Both the position numbers and the translations under genes were made by a program. The notes under the pieces were generated by a model. That model was not told where the DNA came from. It was given only the letters and a program-made list of their open reading frames with translations, and did not search any database. From Clostridiales bacterium (lineage in GTDB: Bacteria > Bacillota > Clostridia > Oscillospirales > CAG-272), in NCBI GenBank assembly GCA_022800625.1, contig JAAWQR010000011.1, forward strand, positions 1 to 56,477: 56,477 nt of DNA, written 5' to 3'. Shown here in pieces: positions 24,420-33,372 of the stretch. Numbering within the stretch: position 1 is the first letter of the stretch; the number at the start of each line of letters is the position of its first letter.

Positions 24420-25622
24420 TTACAGCGTCCCGTACAGTTCGGGAAATATTTTAAGGCTTCGCTTTAAAATGCCGTTCATGTGGGCGATAGCAGTTCCGTA
24501 ATTTGTAAAGGGAACTCCTGCATCAGCTGCCGCACGTGCGCGGAAGCGCATTTCCTTTTCATTCAGCATACATGCGCCGCAGTGAATTATCAGGCTGTAG
24601 CCGCTTATATCCTCGGGAAATTCTCCGCCTGATGTAAATTCAAATGTCGCAGCGGCTCCGCTGTGCGCGCGTATCCACGACGGAAGCTTGACTGTGCCGA
24701 TGTCCTCGCATTGCCTGTGATGTGTGCAGCCCTCGCAGATCAGTATTTTGTCACAGTCGCAGAGCGAATCAAGCTTAGCCGCTCCCCTCACAGCTCCCTC
24801 CAAAAATCCCTTGTACTTTGAAAACAGAATCGAAAACGAAGTGAGCATAACGCTTTCGGGTACGATATCTTTGATTTTGCCGAACACCTGACTGTCGGTC
24901 ACAACAAGCCGCGGCGGTTCTTTCAGAGCATTAAGAACATTTTCAAGCTCATCAGTCTGAGTTACAAGGCACACGGCGTGAGAGTCAAGTATATCGCGTA
25001 TCGTCTGTACCTGCGGCAGTATCATGCGTCCTTTGGGCGCGGAGGAATCTATCGGCGTTACGAGCACTATCACATCATTTTTGTCTATCATGTCGCCGAT
25101 TATCCGCTTTTCTGCTGTGTTTTCTGCGGCGAGAGCGGCGATTTTGTTTTTCAGTTCTTCAACTCCGTCGCCGCTTTGCGCGCTTACTGAAATTTCATTT
25201 TCAGATAAATGCCTAATGTTCTTTATGTCGGATTTATTGTATACCGTAATGTGCGGAAGCTCCTTTTCACGGAACAGGCGCAGCAACTCCTCGTCGTCCT
25301 CAGTTTTTCCGACTGTCGAGTCCACAATAAGCACCGCAACGTCGGTCTTACAGAGCATTCGGCGCGCCCTTTTTACTCTCAGATCTCCGACTTCTCCGAT
25401 ATCGTCGATTCCGGGGGTGTCGATGATCAGCACGGGACCGAGGGGGAGAAGCTCCATCGCTTTTGTCACGGGGTCTGTGGTTGTTCCCTTAACGTCTGAG
25501 ACGATCGATATCTCCTGACCTGTTACGGCGTTGACGACGCTTGATTTCCCGGCGTTTCTGCGCCCGAAAAATCCGATGTGAGTTCTGTTTGCGTTTGGCG
25601 TTTTGTTAAGCTCTGCTCCCAT
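24420..25622 (-). CDS. hydF: [FeFe]-hydrogenase maturation GTPase
   Basis: About 400 residues. N-terminal GTPase domain: G1 GRRNAGKSSVVN, G3 DTPGIDDIGE, G4 NKSD. The C-terminal part carries the HydF cluster-binding cysteines: CEGCTHHRQCEDIG and, about 50 residues on, IIHCGACML (CxH...HCxxC). HydF is the scaffold on which the diiron subcluster is assembled before transfer to the hydrogenase. The ATG at 25622 with GGAG upstream is preferred over the in-frame ATG at 25634. Last gene of the operon. Confidence 0.96.
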   Translation of the reverse strand: MGAELNKTPNANRTHIGFFGRRNAGKSSVVNAVTGQEISIVSDVKGTTTDPVTKAMELLPLGPVLIIDTPGIDDIGEVGDLRVKRARRMLCKTDVAVLIVDSTVGKTEDDEELLRLFREKELPHITVYNKSDIKNIRHLSENEISVSAQSGDGVEELKNKIAALAAENTAEKRIIGDMIDKNDVIVLVTPIDSSAPKGRMILPQVQTIRDILDSHAVCLVTQTDELENVLNALKEPPRLVVTDSQVFGKIKDIVPESVMLTSFSILFSKYKGFLEGAVRGAAKLDSLCDCDKILICEGCTHHRQCEDIGTVKLPSWIRAHSGAAATFEFTSGGEFPEDISGYSLIIHCGACMLNEKEMRFRARAAADAGVPFTNYGTAIAHMNGILKRSLKIFPELYGTL

Positions 25623-25660
25623 AATAATCTCCATTCAGCCGTACGGCGGCGAAATTTATA

Positions 25661-27076
25661 TTAGAATCTGAAATCTCTCTGTCCGTTCGCGATATCTTTG
25701 ATATGAGCCTCGCAGATGCCGCGCACCTTTTCGGTCGGAATATTGCAAAGCTCGCTTTCTATCATTTTATTGCCGATAGCTTTTGTTTCTTCGCTTGCAT
25801 AATCCTCAAGAAACTCTTTAAGCGTCATGAGTGCGTTCGGATGACAGCAGTCGTGTATTTTTCCGCTCTTGAGAAGCGACATGAATCTGTCTCCCGTCCG
25901 ACCTTCTCTGTAGCATGCGGTGCAGAAAGACGGAATAAATCCGCTTTCCATGAGCCAGCGTACGACCTCGTCAAGCGTTCGCTTATCTGATACGTCGAAT
26001 TGCTCTGTGTCGGTCGGGCGAATTTCATCGGTGTAGCCGCCGACGGAGGTTCTTGATGCGCCGCTGATCTGGGAAATGCCAAGCTCAAGCAGGCGCGCGC
26101 GCACATTCTGACTTTCTCTCGTCGATATGATCATTCCCGTGTACGGTACTGAGATTCGGATAAGCGCGCAAAGCTTTGCAAAGGTTTCATCATCAATACC
26201 GTTGTCAAAGGCGTCAGGATCAATATCGTCAGCCTTTTTTACACGCGGCATACTGATGGTGTGAGGTCCTACGCCGTGTACGGCTTCGAGGTGCTCGGCG
26301 TGCATGAGAAGTCCTGCAAGCTCATACTTATAAAGCTCAAGACCGAAAAGAACGCCGAGTCCCACATCGTCTATTCCGCCCTCCATAGCGCGGTCCATAG
26401 CTTCGGTATGATATGCGTAATTGTGCTTAGGTCCCGTTGGGTGAAGCGCCTCATAGCTCTCTTTATGATATGTTTCCTGGAACAGAATATATGTGCCGAT
26501 GCCGGCGTCCTTCAGTTTACGGTAGTTTTCAACTGTAGTTGCGGCAATATTTACATTAACACGGCGGATAGCTCCGTTTTTGTGCTTGATAGAGTAAATT
26601 GTATCAATACATTCAAGAATGTATTCAAGCGGATTATTGACAGGATCTTCTCCGGCTTCAATGGCAAGTCTCTTATGTCCCATATCCTGAAGTGCTATAA
26701 CTTCGCGCCGCACTTCCTCCTGCGTCAGTTTTTTGCGCGGAATATGATGATTCTGATGATGATACGGGCAGTATACGCAGCCGTTTACGCAATAGTTGGA
26801 GAGGTAAAGCGGTGCGAACATGACGATTCTGTTGCCGTAAAAATCTTTTTTTATCTGACGGGCAAGCTCGTACATTTCTTCTGTAACGACTTTGTCGTCG
26901 CACGCGAGAAGAACCGACGCCATGCGGTGGTCGATTCCTTTTCTTTCTTTAGCTTTGTCGAGAATCTCACGAATCAGGGGCATGTTATTTTTATTTTCTT
27001 CGGCAAATTTAAGTGTGTCAAGTATTTCTTCATGATTTATAAATTCTTCTGCTTTGAGCGATTTCGGGTTGTACAT
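25661..27076 (-). CDS. hydG: [FeFe]-hydrogenase maturation radical SAM tyrosine lyase
   Basis: 471 residues. The radical SAM cluster motif is CVNGCVYC (CX3CX2C, in YLSNYCVNGCVYCPYHHQN). The C-terminal HydG-specific cysteines (CTACYREGRTGDRF, about 386-399) bind the auxiliary cluster that makes the Fe(CO)2CN synthon from tyrosine. Length and ending match the family. It lies between hydE and hydF. Confidence 0.97.
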   Translation of the reverse strand: MYNPKSLKAEEFINHEEILDTLKFAEENKNNMPLIREILDKAKERKGIDHRMASVLLACDDKVVTEEMYELARQIKKDFYGNRIVMFAPLYLSNYCVNGCVYCPYHHQNHHIPRKKLTQEEVRREVIALQDMGHKRLAIEAGEDPVNNPLEYILECIDTIYSIKHKNGAIRRVNVNIAATTVENYRKLKDAGIGTYILFQETYHKESYEALHPTGPKHNYAYHTEAMDRAMEGGIDDVGLGVLFGLELYKYELAGLLMHAEHLEAVHGVGPHTISMPRVKKADDIDPDAFDNGIDDETFAKLCALIRISVPYTGMIISTRESQNVRARLLELGISQISGASRTSVGGYTDEIRPTDTEQFDVSDKRTLDEVVRWLMESGFIPSFCTACYREGRTGDRFMSLLKSGKIHDCCHPNALMTLKEFLEDYASEETKAIGNKMIESELCNIPTEKVRGICEAHIKDIANGQRDFRF

Positions 27077-27094
27077 TTTCTTTTCCTCTCTTTT

Positions 27095-28147
27095 TTATCT
27101 TACGTCGATATCCTTATAATCTCCGCGTTCGCATACGATTTTATATCCGATGGCGTCAAACTGCTCTCTGAGGGCGTTTATTCCTTCGGCGGCTTCAACG
27201 CCTGTGGCAAGCTTGTTATTATAAAGCGAATATTTTTCTCTTTTGTCGGGCGGCGACAGATTCGGCATCACTACATTCGCGCCTGCAAGAATTCCGCGCT
27301 CTCTTCCTCCGCCCCGAAGCGAGCCGAGAGCAGTTGTTGCAGGAAGAAGCACGTTCGGCAGCATCAGTCTGATAACAGCAAGTATTTTAAGTGTCAGATC
27401 TATGTTTCCGGCAGGAAAATCTCTCATAGGCGTATCCTTATGCGGGATGAAAGGACCGACGCCTACCATGTGCGGTTTGAATGCTTTTATAAATCTCAGA
27501 TCGCTTATGATATTCGCCGTGGTTTGATAAGGCGAGCCTACCATAAATCCGCAGCCCGTCTGGTAGCCAAGCTCTTTCAAGTCATGCAGGCAGCGTATTC
27601 TGTTTTCATAAGACATACTGCTTGGATGAAGCTTGCCGTAGTGTTCGGGAGACGCGCTTTCGTGGCGGAGAAGATATCTGTCGGCTCCCGCTTCTTTCAT
27701 GAGTCCGTAGCTCTCCCTTGATCTTTCGCCGAGCGAGAGAGTTACGGCACAGTCGGGATATGCTGATTTAATACTTCTTATGATCCGACACATAGTCTCG
27801 TCCGTGTAATATCCGTCCTCGCCGCCCTGAAGCACGAAGGTGCGAAATCCGAGTTTGTAGCCTACATCGGCGCATTCAAGTATATTGTCTTCTTTCAGCC
27901 TATATCTGTCAGCACATCTGTTGCTTCTTCTGATTCCGCAGTATAAGCAGTCATTTTTACAGATGTTTGATATTTCGATAAGTCCGCGTATAAATATTTT
28001 ACGGGAGAATATGCGCTCAGCTGTTTCTCTTGCAGCCTCGGTAAGGCACAGCATATCATCGCCTTCTGCTTCAAGAAGCGATTCAAATTCAGCCTCGGTC
28101 AAGGCTTTCCCTGACTTTAATTTTGTGATAAGTTCGTTTATATTCAT
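27095..28147 (-). CDS. hydE: [FeFe]-hydrogenase maturation radical SAM protein
   Basis: 350 residues. CKNDCLYCGIR is the CX3CX2C radical SAM motif (about 63-73). Other family stretches are GFRTFVLQGGEDGYY, YLLRHESASPEHYGKLHP and VGVGPFIPHKDTP. HydE acts with HydG and HydF to build the 2Fe subcluster and its bridging amine. The start overlaps the stop of the upstream regulator by four bases. Confidence 0.96.
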   Translation of the reverse strand: MNINELITKLKSGKALTEAEFESLLEAEGDDMLCLTEAARETAERIFSRKIFIRGLIEISNICKNDCLYCGIRRSNRCADRYRLKEDNILECADVGYKLGFRTFVLQGGEDGYYTDETMCRIIRSIKSAYPDCAVTLSLGERSRESYGLMKEAGADRYLLRHESASPEHYGKLHPSSMSYENRIRCLHDLKELGYQTGCGFMVGSPYQTTANIISDLRFIKAFKPHMVGVGPFIPHKDTPMRDFPAGNIDLTLKILAVIRLMLPNVLLPATTALGSLRGGGRERGILAGANVVMPNLSPPDKREKYSLYNNKLATGVEAAEGINALREQFDAIGYKIVCERGDYKDIDVR

Positions 28148-28395
28148 GAGTTTGAGTAGAGCGTTTTGCTGCTGATTCCGTCAAGTCTGCCGATTTTTCC
28201 CGCAAGAGCGCTGATCGTATCCTGCGGAGCGTCGATTGCCACGCTTATAACAGAAATTCCGCGCTCACGGTAGGGAAGTCCCATTCTTCCGATGATGTAT
28301 TCTCCGTATTCGTGAAGCAGTTCATTGAGCTTGTCTGTATTTTGATTTTTTTCAACTATGATTCCTATTATTGCAACTCTCTTATTCATAAACAT
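28144..28395 (-). CDS. TM1266-type putative regulator of iron-only hydrogenase
   Basis: 83 residues, small alpha/beta ACT-like (NikR C-terminal-like) protein: KRVAIIGIIVEKNQNTDKLNELLHEYGEYIIGRMGLPYRERGIS. This family typically sits beside hydEFG, and is named a putative hydrogenase-system regulator. It has no DNA-binding domain of its own. It is the first gene of the operon, with GAAAGGA five bases before the ATG, and lies only about 17 bases beyond a terminator hairpin. Confidence 0.88.
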   Translation of the reverse strand: MFMNKRVAIIGIIVEKNQNTDKLNELLHEYGEYIIGRMGLPYRERGISVISVAIDAPQDTISALAGKIGRLDGISSKTLYSNS

Positions 28396-28411
28396 AGATA
28401 TCCTTTCAAAA

Positions 28412-28434
28412 TAAAAAGCGCGCCGAAGGCGCGC
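28412..28434 (-). terminator. Terminator between leader RNA and hyd operon
   Basis: GCGCGCC-TTC-GGCGCGC (minus strand) followed by TTTTTAT. Seven GC pairs and an exceptionally stable UUC loop. It lies between the promoter and the first hyd gene, so the operon needs readthrough. Confidence 0.85.
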
Positions 28435-28737
28435 CGAAACAGCATAAATGACAATAACTTCGACCTCAAAAAATTTTCGGCCTTAGTACAGCATATTTTG
28501 CGCCTTGCCTGAGAAAAAACTCGCAGCTCGGAGACTATTGTATTTTACGGCTGTCACACCCATGTTTCGTTTCACAGAAAATTTCAGGCGAAACAGAGAG
28601 AAATATCAGCCGTCAATGAAAATCTTATTATCAAGATCAAGTGCCGTTTCGCAATGAGAAAGCCGACATAAAAACCGACGTTTCGGCATTGGGAAAAGGC
28701 AGATACCGCCGCGCGGCGATATTGGTATAATTACTTT
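28412..28737 (-). ncRNA. Candidate structured RNA or riboregulatory leader of the hyd operon
   Basis: About 326 bases on the minus strand from a consensus promoter to an intrinsic terminator. Likely stems, read 5' to 3': AUACC/GGUAU enclosing CGCC-GCGC-GGCG; a long arm UGCC, CAAU, GCCGA matched by UCGGC, AUUG, GGCA; AUCUU/AAGAU; ACGGCUG/CAGCCGU enclosing UGUUUCG/CGAAACA; ACAAUA/UAUUGU. No RNase P, tmRNA, SRP, 6S, T-box or common riboswitch signature was recognised. It is either an independent RNA or, because the hyd operon has no other visible promoter, an attenuating leader with unknown ligand. Confidence 0.65.
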
Positions 28738-28743
28738 GTTACC

Positions 28744-28772
28744 ATTATAGCATAATATAGTTTTTTTATCAA
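28744..28772 (-). promoter_or_regulatory. Promoter of the structured RNA / hyd operon
   Basis: Minus strand TTGATA, 17 bases, TATAAT. It is the only convincing promoter upstream of the hyd genes. sigF ends 35 bases further upstream. Confidence 0.85.
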
Positions 28773-28806
28773 GGTGATATACAGATATTTTAATTGGAAA
28801 ATTTTT

Positions 28807-29541
28807 CTACGCAAGCTCACGTCTGAGCTTTTCAAATATTTTCTTTTCTTCTCTCGATACCTTGACCTGAGAAAGTCCCAGGGCGTCGGCGGTTTGCTGT
28901 TGAGAATAATCCTTAAAATATCTAAGCGTTATTATCTTTCTCCATATAGGCGGAAATGTTCTTATCGCTTCCGACAATGCAACATATTCCACGGTTTTGC
29001 CGAGAGTATCGTCCTGTGACGGAATTATACTTTCAAGAGGCATGTCCTCGCCTGCTATAACCTCCGAAAACGAATGGACGGGAGCCGAGCTTTCAAGCGC
29101 GGCTGCTGCTTCCTCTGCCGTAACGGAACATATTTCCGCAAGTTCCTCTATATGCGGCTCGCGTCCGTTTTCACGAATATACCGTTCTCTTTCATGAAGC
29201 AGCTGCGCGCTCAGTCTTTTCTGACTTCTGCTTACCTTCATCAGACCGTCGTCTCTCAGGTGCTTGCGGATCTCTCCGATAATAAGCGGTACGGCATAGG
29301 TGGAAAATGCACATCCGCGGCTCATATCAAAGCTTCTTATTGCTTTAAGCATTCCGATACAGCCTATCTGCACAAGATCCTCATAATCCGTTCCTCTGCC
29401 TCTGAATCTGTATGCAAGTCCGGTCACGAGTCCCATATTAAGCTCCATCAGCCGGTCGGCTGCGCTCTCGTCCCCGTCTGAGAACATTTTTAAATAACGC
29501 AGATTTTCTTCATGCAGACCGACTGTCTTTTGTTCGCTCAT
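28807..29541 (-). CDS. sigF: RNA polymerase sporulation sigma-F factor
   Basis: 244 residues, sigma-70 group 3 (SigF/SpoIIAC). Region 2 YEDLVQIGCIGMLKAIRSFDMSRGCAFSTYAVPLIIGEIRKHLRD, region 3 from about 109, region 4 YSQQQTADALGLSQVKVSREEKKIFEKL. It directs early forespore transcription and is held inactive by SpoIIAB. It is the last gene of spoIIA, and shows the organism can form endospores. Confidence 0.95.
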   Translation of the reverse strand: MSEQKTVGLHEENLRYLKMFSDGDESAADRLMELNMGLVTGLAYRFRGRGTDYEDLVQIGCIGMLKAIRSFDMSRGCAFSTYAVPLIIGEIRKHLRDDGLMKVSRSQKRLSAQLLHERERYIRENGREPHIEELAEICSVTAEEAAAALESSAPVHSFSEVIAGEDMPLESIIPSQDDTLGKTVEYVALSEAIRTFPPIWRKIITLRYFKDYSQQQTADALGLSQVKVSREEKKIFEKLRRELA

Positions 29542-29589
29542 ATAACTGCCGCGCCTTTCTTAAAAATGTATGTATTATTTTCGCACGCA

Positions 29590-30039
29590 TTATTTTCTGA
29601 CGGGAAGCGCGGAGAGTTTTTTCTTCATGCTCACCTTTGTTCCGCGCCCGGGAGTCGATTTTACAATCATTGAATCCATAAAATTCTCTATAACCGTAAA
29701 ACCCATTCCGCTTCTTTCCCCTTCGGGATCGGTCGTATACATCGGTCTGAGCGCAAGCTCAATGTCATCAATTCCGCGGCCGCGGTCTCTGATATCTATT
29801 TTCAGCGATCTGTCGGAATACAGCTTTATATCTATATTTATCTGTCCTATTATGTCGCGGTATCCGTGAACAATACTGTTTGTCACCGCCTCTGATACGG
29901 CGCAGCGAATATCGGATATTTCATCTACCGTCGGATTGAGTCCTGCAAGAAACGCTGATACTATAGCTCTGGCAGCCGACTCGTTTGAAGAATATGACGG
30001 AAGCTTTACATGAAGCTCGTTGATACATTCTTTTTTCAT
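29590..30039 (-). CDS. spoIIAB: Anti-sigma-F factor, serine kinase
   Basis: About 149 residues with a GHKL ATPase fold: SEAVTNSIVHGY (N-box), DRGRGIDD (G1), GMGFTVIENFMD (G2). It binds SigF or phosphorylates SpoIIAA. The internal ATG giving MKKECINEL is chosen; a TTG 42 bases upstream would overlap spoIIAA. Confidence 0.95.
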   Translation of the reverse strand: MKKECINELHVKLPSYSSNESAARAIVSAFLAGLNPTVDEISDIRCAVSEAVTNSIVHGYRDIIGQINIDIKLYSDRSLKIDIRDRGRGIDDIELALRPMYTTDPEGERSGMGFTVIENFMDSMIVKSTPGRGTKVSMKKKLSALPVRK

Positions 30040-30070
30040 TTTATTTTTTACCTTTCTGTTCAAATTTTCA

Positions 30071-30394
30071 TTATCGCTCAATTTTTATAAGACGTTCGCC
30101 GCCGGCAAGGCTCAAAATCTTCATCGTAGCATCGGTCGGATGCACTACGCTGAAAGCAACGCCGAGCTCCGTTGCTTTTGTGTACCTCCCGAGTATCAGT
30201 CCGAGTCCCGAGCTGTCCATAAAGCTTACTCCCGACAGGTCAAGCCTCAGCTCGCGCGGGCGTTTTGATTCAAGCTCATTATCCACTCTGCGTCTTGCGT
30301 TTTTTGCATTGTGATGATCTATTTCCCCGTGAACATAGGCGGTCATTATTCCGTCCTCTACCGTGATTTTTACATTGTTATCTGAAAACAGCAT
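30071..30394 (-). CDS. spoIIAA: Anti-sigma-F factor antagonist
   Basis: 107 residues, STAS domain. LDLSGVSFMDSSGLGLILGRY contains the serine phosphorylated by SpoIIAB. First gene of the operon. Upstream, minus strand AT-rich promoter-like text is accompanied by TGTCGCA (30454-30460) and TGTCGAT (30579-30585), each one mismatch from the Spo0A box TGTCGAA. Spo0A control of spoIIA is known in Bacillus; here it is only suggested. Confidence 0.95.
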   Translation of the reverse strand: MLFSDNNVKITVEDGIMTAYVHGEIDHHNAKNARRRVDNELESKRPRELRLDLSGVSFMDSSGLGLILGRYTKATELGVAFSVVHPTDATMKILSLAGGERLIKIER

Positions 30395-30656
30395 ATTTGC
30401 ACTTCCTTTCCGAAATCGGTATTTTTATTATATTATTTCCGCGCCGTGAAACATGTCGCATATTGCGGACGGTGTAAATATTCGTATGCCGTTTTTCCTT
30501 ATTATGCCGTTTTTTTTCAGATATTCCGACTCTCAGGCTTGTATTAATAGGCACGATATGATAAAATATAAAATATGGTGTCGATATAAAATTAAATTGA
30601 CGCACAGTCGCACAACACGGCTTCTGTATATTTTTTCCGAAAGGAACAACCATGGT

Positions 30657-31847
30657 ATGAAATACACTTTTTCAAATAAACTCGCGAATATGAAGCCGTC
30701 AGCTATTCGCGAAATTTTTAAATCTCTTTCCGATCCGTCGATCATTAGCTTTGCCGCAGGAAATCCCTCCCCTCTTTCTTTCCCGACAAAAGAGCTTTCG
30801 GAGATCGCTGCTGATATCTTTGAAAACGAATCTGCGGCAGCGCTGCAGTACAGTGTAACAGAAGGCTACTCGCCGCTTATATCCGACGTCAACCGCAGAA
30901 TGAAAGAAAAGTTTGGCATCGACGGCGAGGGCAATCAGACGATTATAACGTCAGGCGGACAGCAGGCGATCGAGCTTGCCTGCAAGGCGCTTTGCAATGA
31001 GGGAGATGCAGTCATTTGCGAAAATCCTACATTCATCGGAGCGCTCAACGCATTCCGATCAAACGGAGCCAAAACCGTCGGCGTAACTCTCGGAGATTAC
31101 GGAATCGACACAACAGAACTGGAAGAAACAATAAAAAGAACGGAAAACGCTAAGCTTTTATACGTGATCCCGACATTCCAGAATCCGGCAGGAAGCACGT
31201 CAACCTTAGATAACAGAAAAAGACTGTATGAGATCGCTCTGAAGAATGATCTTATTATATTTGAAGACAACCCGTACGGAGAGCTTCGCTTTGAAGGAGA
31301 GGAGATTCCGACGATCAAGTCTTTTGACACCGAGAGAATCGTAATCTACTGCTCCTCTTTTTCAAAAATCCTTTCAGCAGGAATGCGAATCGGCTATGTA
31401 AGAGGTCCGTCGGAGATCATTCAGAAAATGGTTATCGCAAAACAGGTTGAAGACGTTCACACCAATATATTCTTTCAGATGATGTGCCACAGATACCTGA
31501 ACGAATACGATCTTGACGCTCATATTGAGGAAATACGTGCGTTGTACCGCAAAAAGTGTACGCTTATGCTCGAATGTCTCGATAAATATATGCCGAGAGA
31601 GATAAAATACACACGTCCGTCAGGCGGACTGTTCATCTGGTGCACGCTTCCCGAAAAGATAAATTCATCAGAATTTGTGAATCTTGCGCTGAAAAACAAA
31701 GTTGCGGTAGTTCCGGGCGCTACGTTCAATGCCGATGAGAGTGCACCGTCACAGTCTTTCAGGCTGAACTATTCAACGCCTTCCGACGACGATATTGTCC
31801 GCGGTGTTAAAATTCTCGGAGATACGGCGCACGAACTCTTAAAATAA
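30657..31847 (+). CDS. PLP-dependent aminotransferase (class I/II, 2-aminoadipate type)
   Basis: About 396 residues, fold-type I. IISFAAGNPSPLSFP near the N terminus, ITSGGQQAIELACKAL, PTFQNPAGST and the PLP lysine in SSFSKILSAGMRIGYV (about 236-251). It most resembles the free-standing relatives of MocR regulators (LysN/2-aminoadipate and multi-substrate aminotransferases), but lacks the GntR domain. The start with AAGGA 9 bases upstream is used; the frame is open further upstream without a good site. Confidence 0.9.
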   Translation: MKYTFSNKLANMKPSAIREIFKSLSDPSIISFAAGNPSPLSFPTKELSEIAADIFENESAAALQYSVTEGYSPLISDVNRRMKEKFGIDGEGNQTIITSGGQQAIELACKALCNEGDAVICENPTFIGALNAFRSNGAKTVGVTLGDYGIDTTELEETIKRTENAKLLYVIPTFQNPAGSTSTLDNRKRLYEIALKNDLIIFEDNPYGELRFEGEEIPTIKSFDTERIVIYCSSFSKILSAGMRIGYVRGPSEIIQKMVIAKQVEDVHTNIFFQMMCHRYLNEYDLDAHIEEIRALYRKKCTLMLECLDKYMPREIKYTRPSGGLFIWCTLPEKINSSEFVNLALKNKVAVVPGATFNADESAPSQSFRLNYSTPSDDDIVRGVKILGDTAHELLK

Positions 31848-31923
31848 TGTGTATTTACGTTTTAGCGGCGCGAATAATATATAATGCGATATCCATACCG
31901 AAAAGAAAGGCAAAAAATCACAG

Positions 31924-33240
31924 ATGTTTATAGATAAGATAAAAATATATGTCAAGGCGGGCAACGGCGGCGGCGGCTGTGTTTCCTTCAGGCACGAGAA
32001 ATATGTTGCCAAGGGAGGACCCGACGGCGGAGACGGCGGCAACGGCGGTAATGTCATATTCAGATGTGATCCGTCGGCCAATACTCTGCTTGCATTCCGT
32101 TATAAAAGAAAATTCATCGCGGAGAACGGAGCAGACGGCGCAGGACAAAAATTCCACGGAAAGAACGGCGGAGATATAGTTGTAAAAGTGCCGCGCGGAA
32201 CTCTTATAAGAGACGCTGAAAGCGGAAGGATCATAAGGGACATGTGTGATGACGAGGATTTCGTGATCTGCCGCGGAGGACGCGGAGGCTGGGGAAACCG
32301 TCATTTTGCAACTCCTACAAGACAGATCCCGCGCTTTGCGAAGAGCGGACTTCCGGGAGAAGAGCGCGAAGTTTTGCTTGAGCTTAAAATGATAGCCGAC
32401 GTAGGCTTTGTAGGTCTTCCGTCGGCGGGAAAATCTTCACTGCTTGCCGCAGTGTCAGCCGCAAGACCGAAGATCGCCGAATATCATTTCACAACGCTTG
32501 AGCCGAATCTCGGCGTTGTAAGCGTTGACGGCGAGCACGGCTTTGTCGCGGCGGATATTCCGGGGCTTATCGAAGGAGCGTCGGACGGGGCAGGACTCGG
32601 ACATGATTTTCTGCGTCATATCGAAAGATGCCGTATGCTTATACAGGTGGTTGATATAGCAGGCTCGGAGGGAAGAACTCCGCTCGAGGATTTCCGCGTG
32701 ATATCAGACGAGCTTGAAAGATTTTCGGACAAACTTGCATCTCTGCCCAGAATAATTGCAGCAAACAAAGCTGATCTTCTCATGAATTCCGCAGACGATT
32801 TCGCGGAGATTCCCGAGCTGTCCGAGGAAGCCGCAGAGCTTGAAGCAGAAGCTGCAAAACGCGGCTATAAAGTGATATATATATCAGCCGCCGCAAAAAT
32901 GAATTTGCGTGAGCTGACAAGCGAATGTGCCCGTGTGCTTGAAGAACTTCCGCCGGTCATGACTTACGAGCCTGAGATAATACCGGAAACGGAAGAAATA
33001 AGCGACAGTGCAGGAGCTGAATCTGTCACAATACGCCGTGCAGACGACGCGTCGTTTATTGTCGAGGGCGAATGGGCGGAAAAGCTTGTCGGAAGAGTAA
33101 ACTTTGACGACAGGGAATCTCTTATGTATTTTGAGCGTTCGCTTATACGCGGCGGAATAATAGACAGGCTGAGAGAAGCAGGCTGTGAAGAAGGCGATAC
33201 CGTATCTGTTTGCGGAATTGAATTTGATTTTGTTGAATAA
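31924..33240 (+). CDS. obgE: Obg GTPase
   Basis: 438 residues. Glycine-rich Obg domain 1-157 (GNGGGGCVSFRHEKYV, GGPDGGDGGNGGNV), GTPase 158-330 with G1 GLPSAGKSSLL and G3 DIPGLIEGAS, and a C-terminal OCT domain of about 75 residues. It is a ribosome-assembly and stress GTPase, essential in Bacillus and linked there to sporulation onset. AAAGG lies upstream of the ATG. Confidence 0.97.
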   Translation: MFIDKIKIYVKAGNGGGGCVSFRHEKYVAKGGPDGGDGGNGGNVIFRCDPSANTLLAFRYKRKFIAENGADGAGQKFHGKNGGDIVVKVPRGTLIRDAESGRIIRDMCDDEDFVICRGGRGGWGNRHFATPTRQIPRFAKSGLPGEEREVLLELKMIADVGFVGLPSAGKSSLLAAVSAARPKIAEYHFTTLEPNLGVVSVDGEHGFVAADIPGLIEGASDGAGLGHDFLRHIERCRMLIQVVDIAGSEGRTPLEDFRVISDELERFSDKLASLPRIIAANKADLLMNSADDFAEIPELSEEAAELEAEAAKRGYKVIYISAAAKMNLRELTSECARVLEELPPVMTYEPEIIPETEEISDSAGAESVTIRRADDASFIVEGEWAEKLVGRVNFDDRESLMYFERSLIRGGIIDRLREAGCEEGDTVSVCGIEFDFVE

Positions 33241-33372
33241 ATACTCTCTTTTCAGAATTGTGTATTCTCTGAAAATGAGGTAATATAATACATTGTGAAT
33301 AGCAGACAAGTATTTTAAATGAAATGTGTAAATTGAAGTTTGAATATATTTTAAATAATGAAGAGAAGTAAA

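Noticed and set aside
26261..27721. 486-codon open frame on the plus strand
   Set aside because: It lies fully antisense to hydG and hydE, both of which have clear active-site motifs. Its translation is rich in Phe, Cys and Arg with no family pattern.
28412..28737. RNase P, tmRNA, SRP RNA, 6S RNA or T-box
   Set aside because: No GAGGAAAGUCC core, no tRNA-like CCA end or tag frame, no GGAAG-type SRP loop, no GGUGGUACCGCG antiterminator. 6S could not be fully excluded but the length of 0.33 kb argues against it.
30378..30653. 91-codon minus-strand frame upstream of spoIIAA
   Set aside because: Covers the spoIIA promoter region and has no ribosome site or family pattern.
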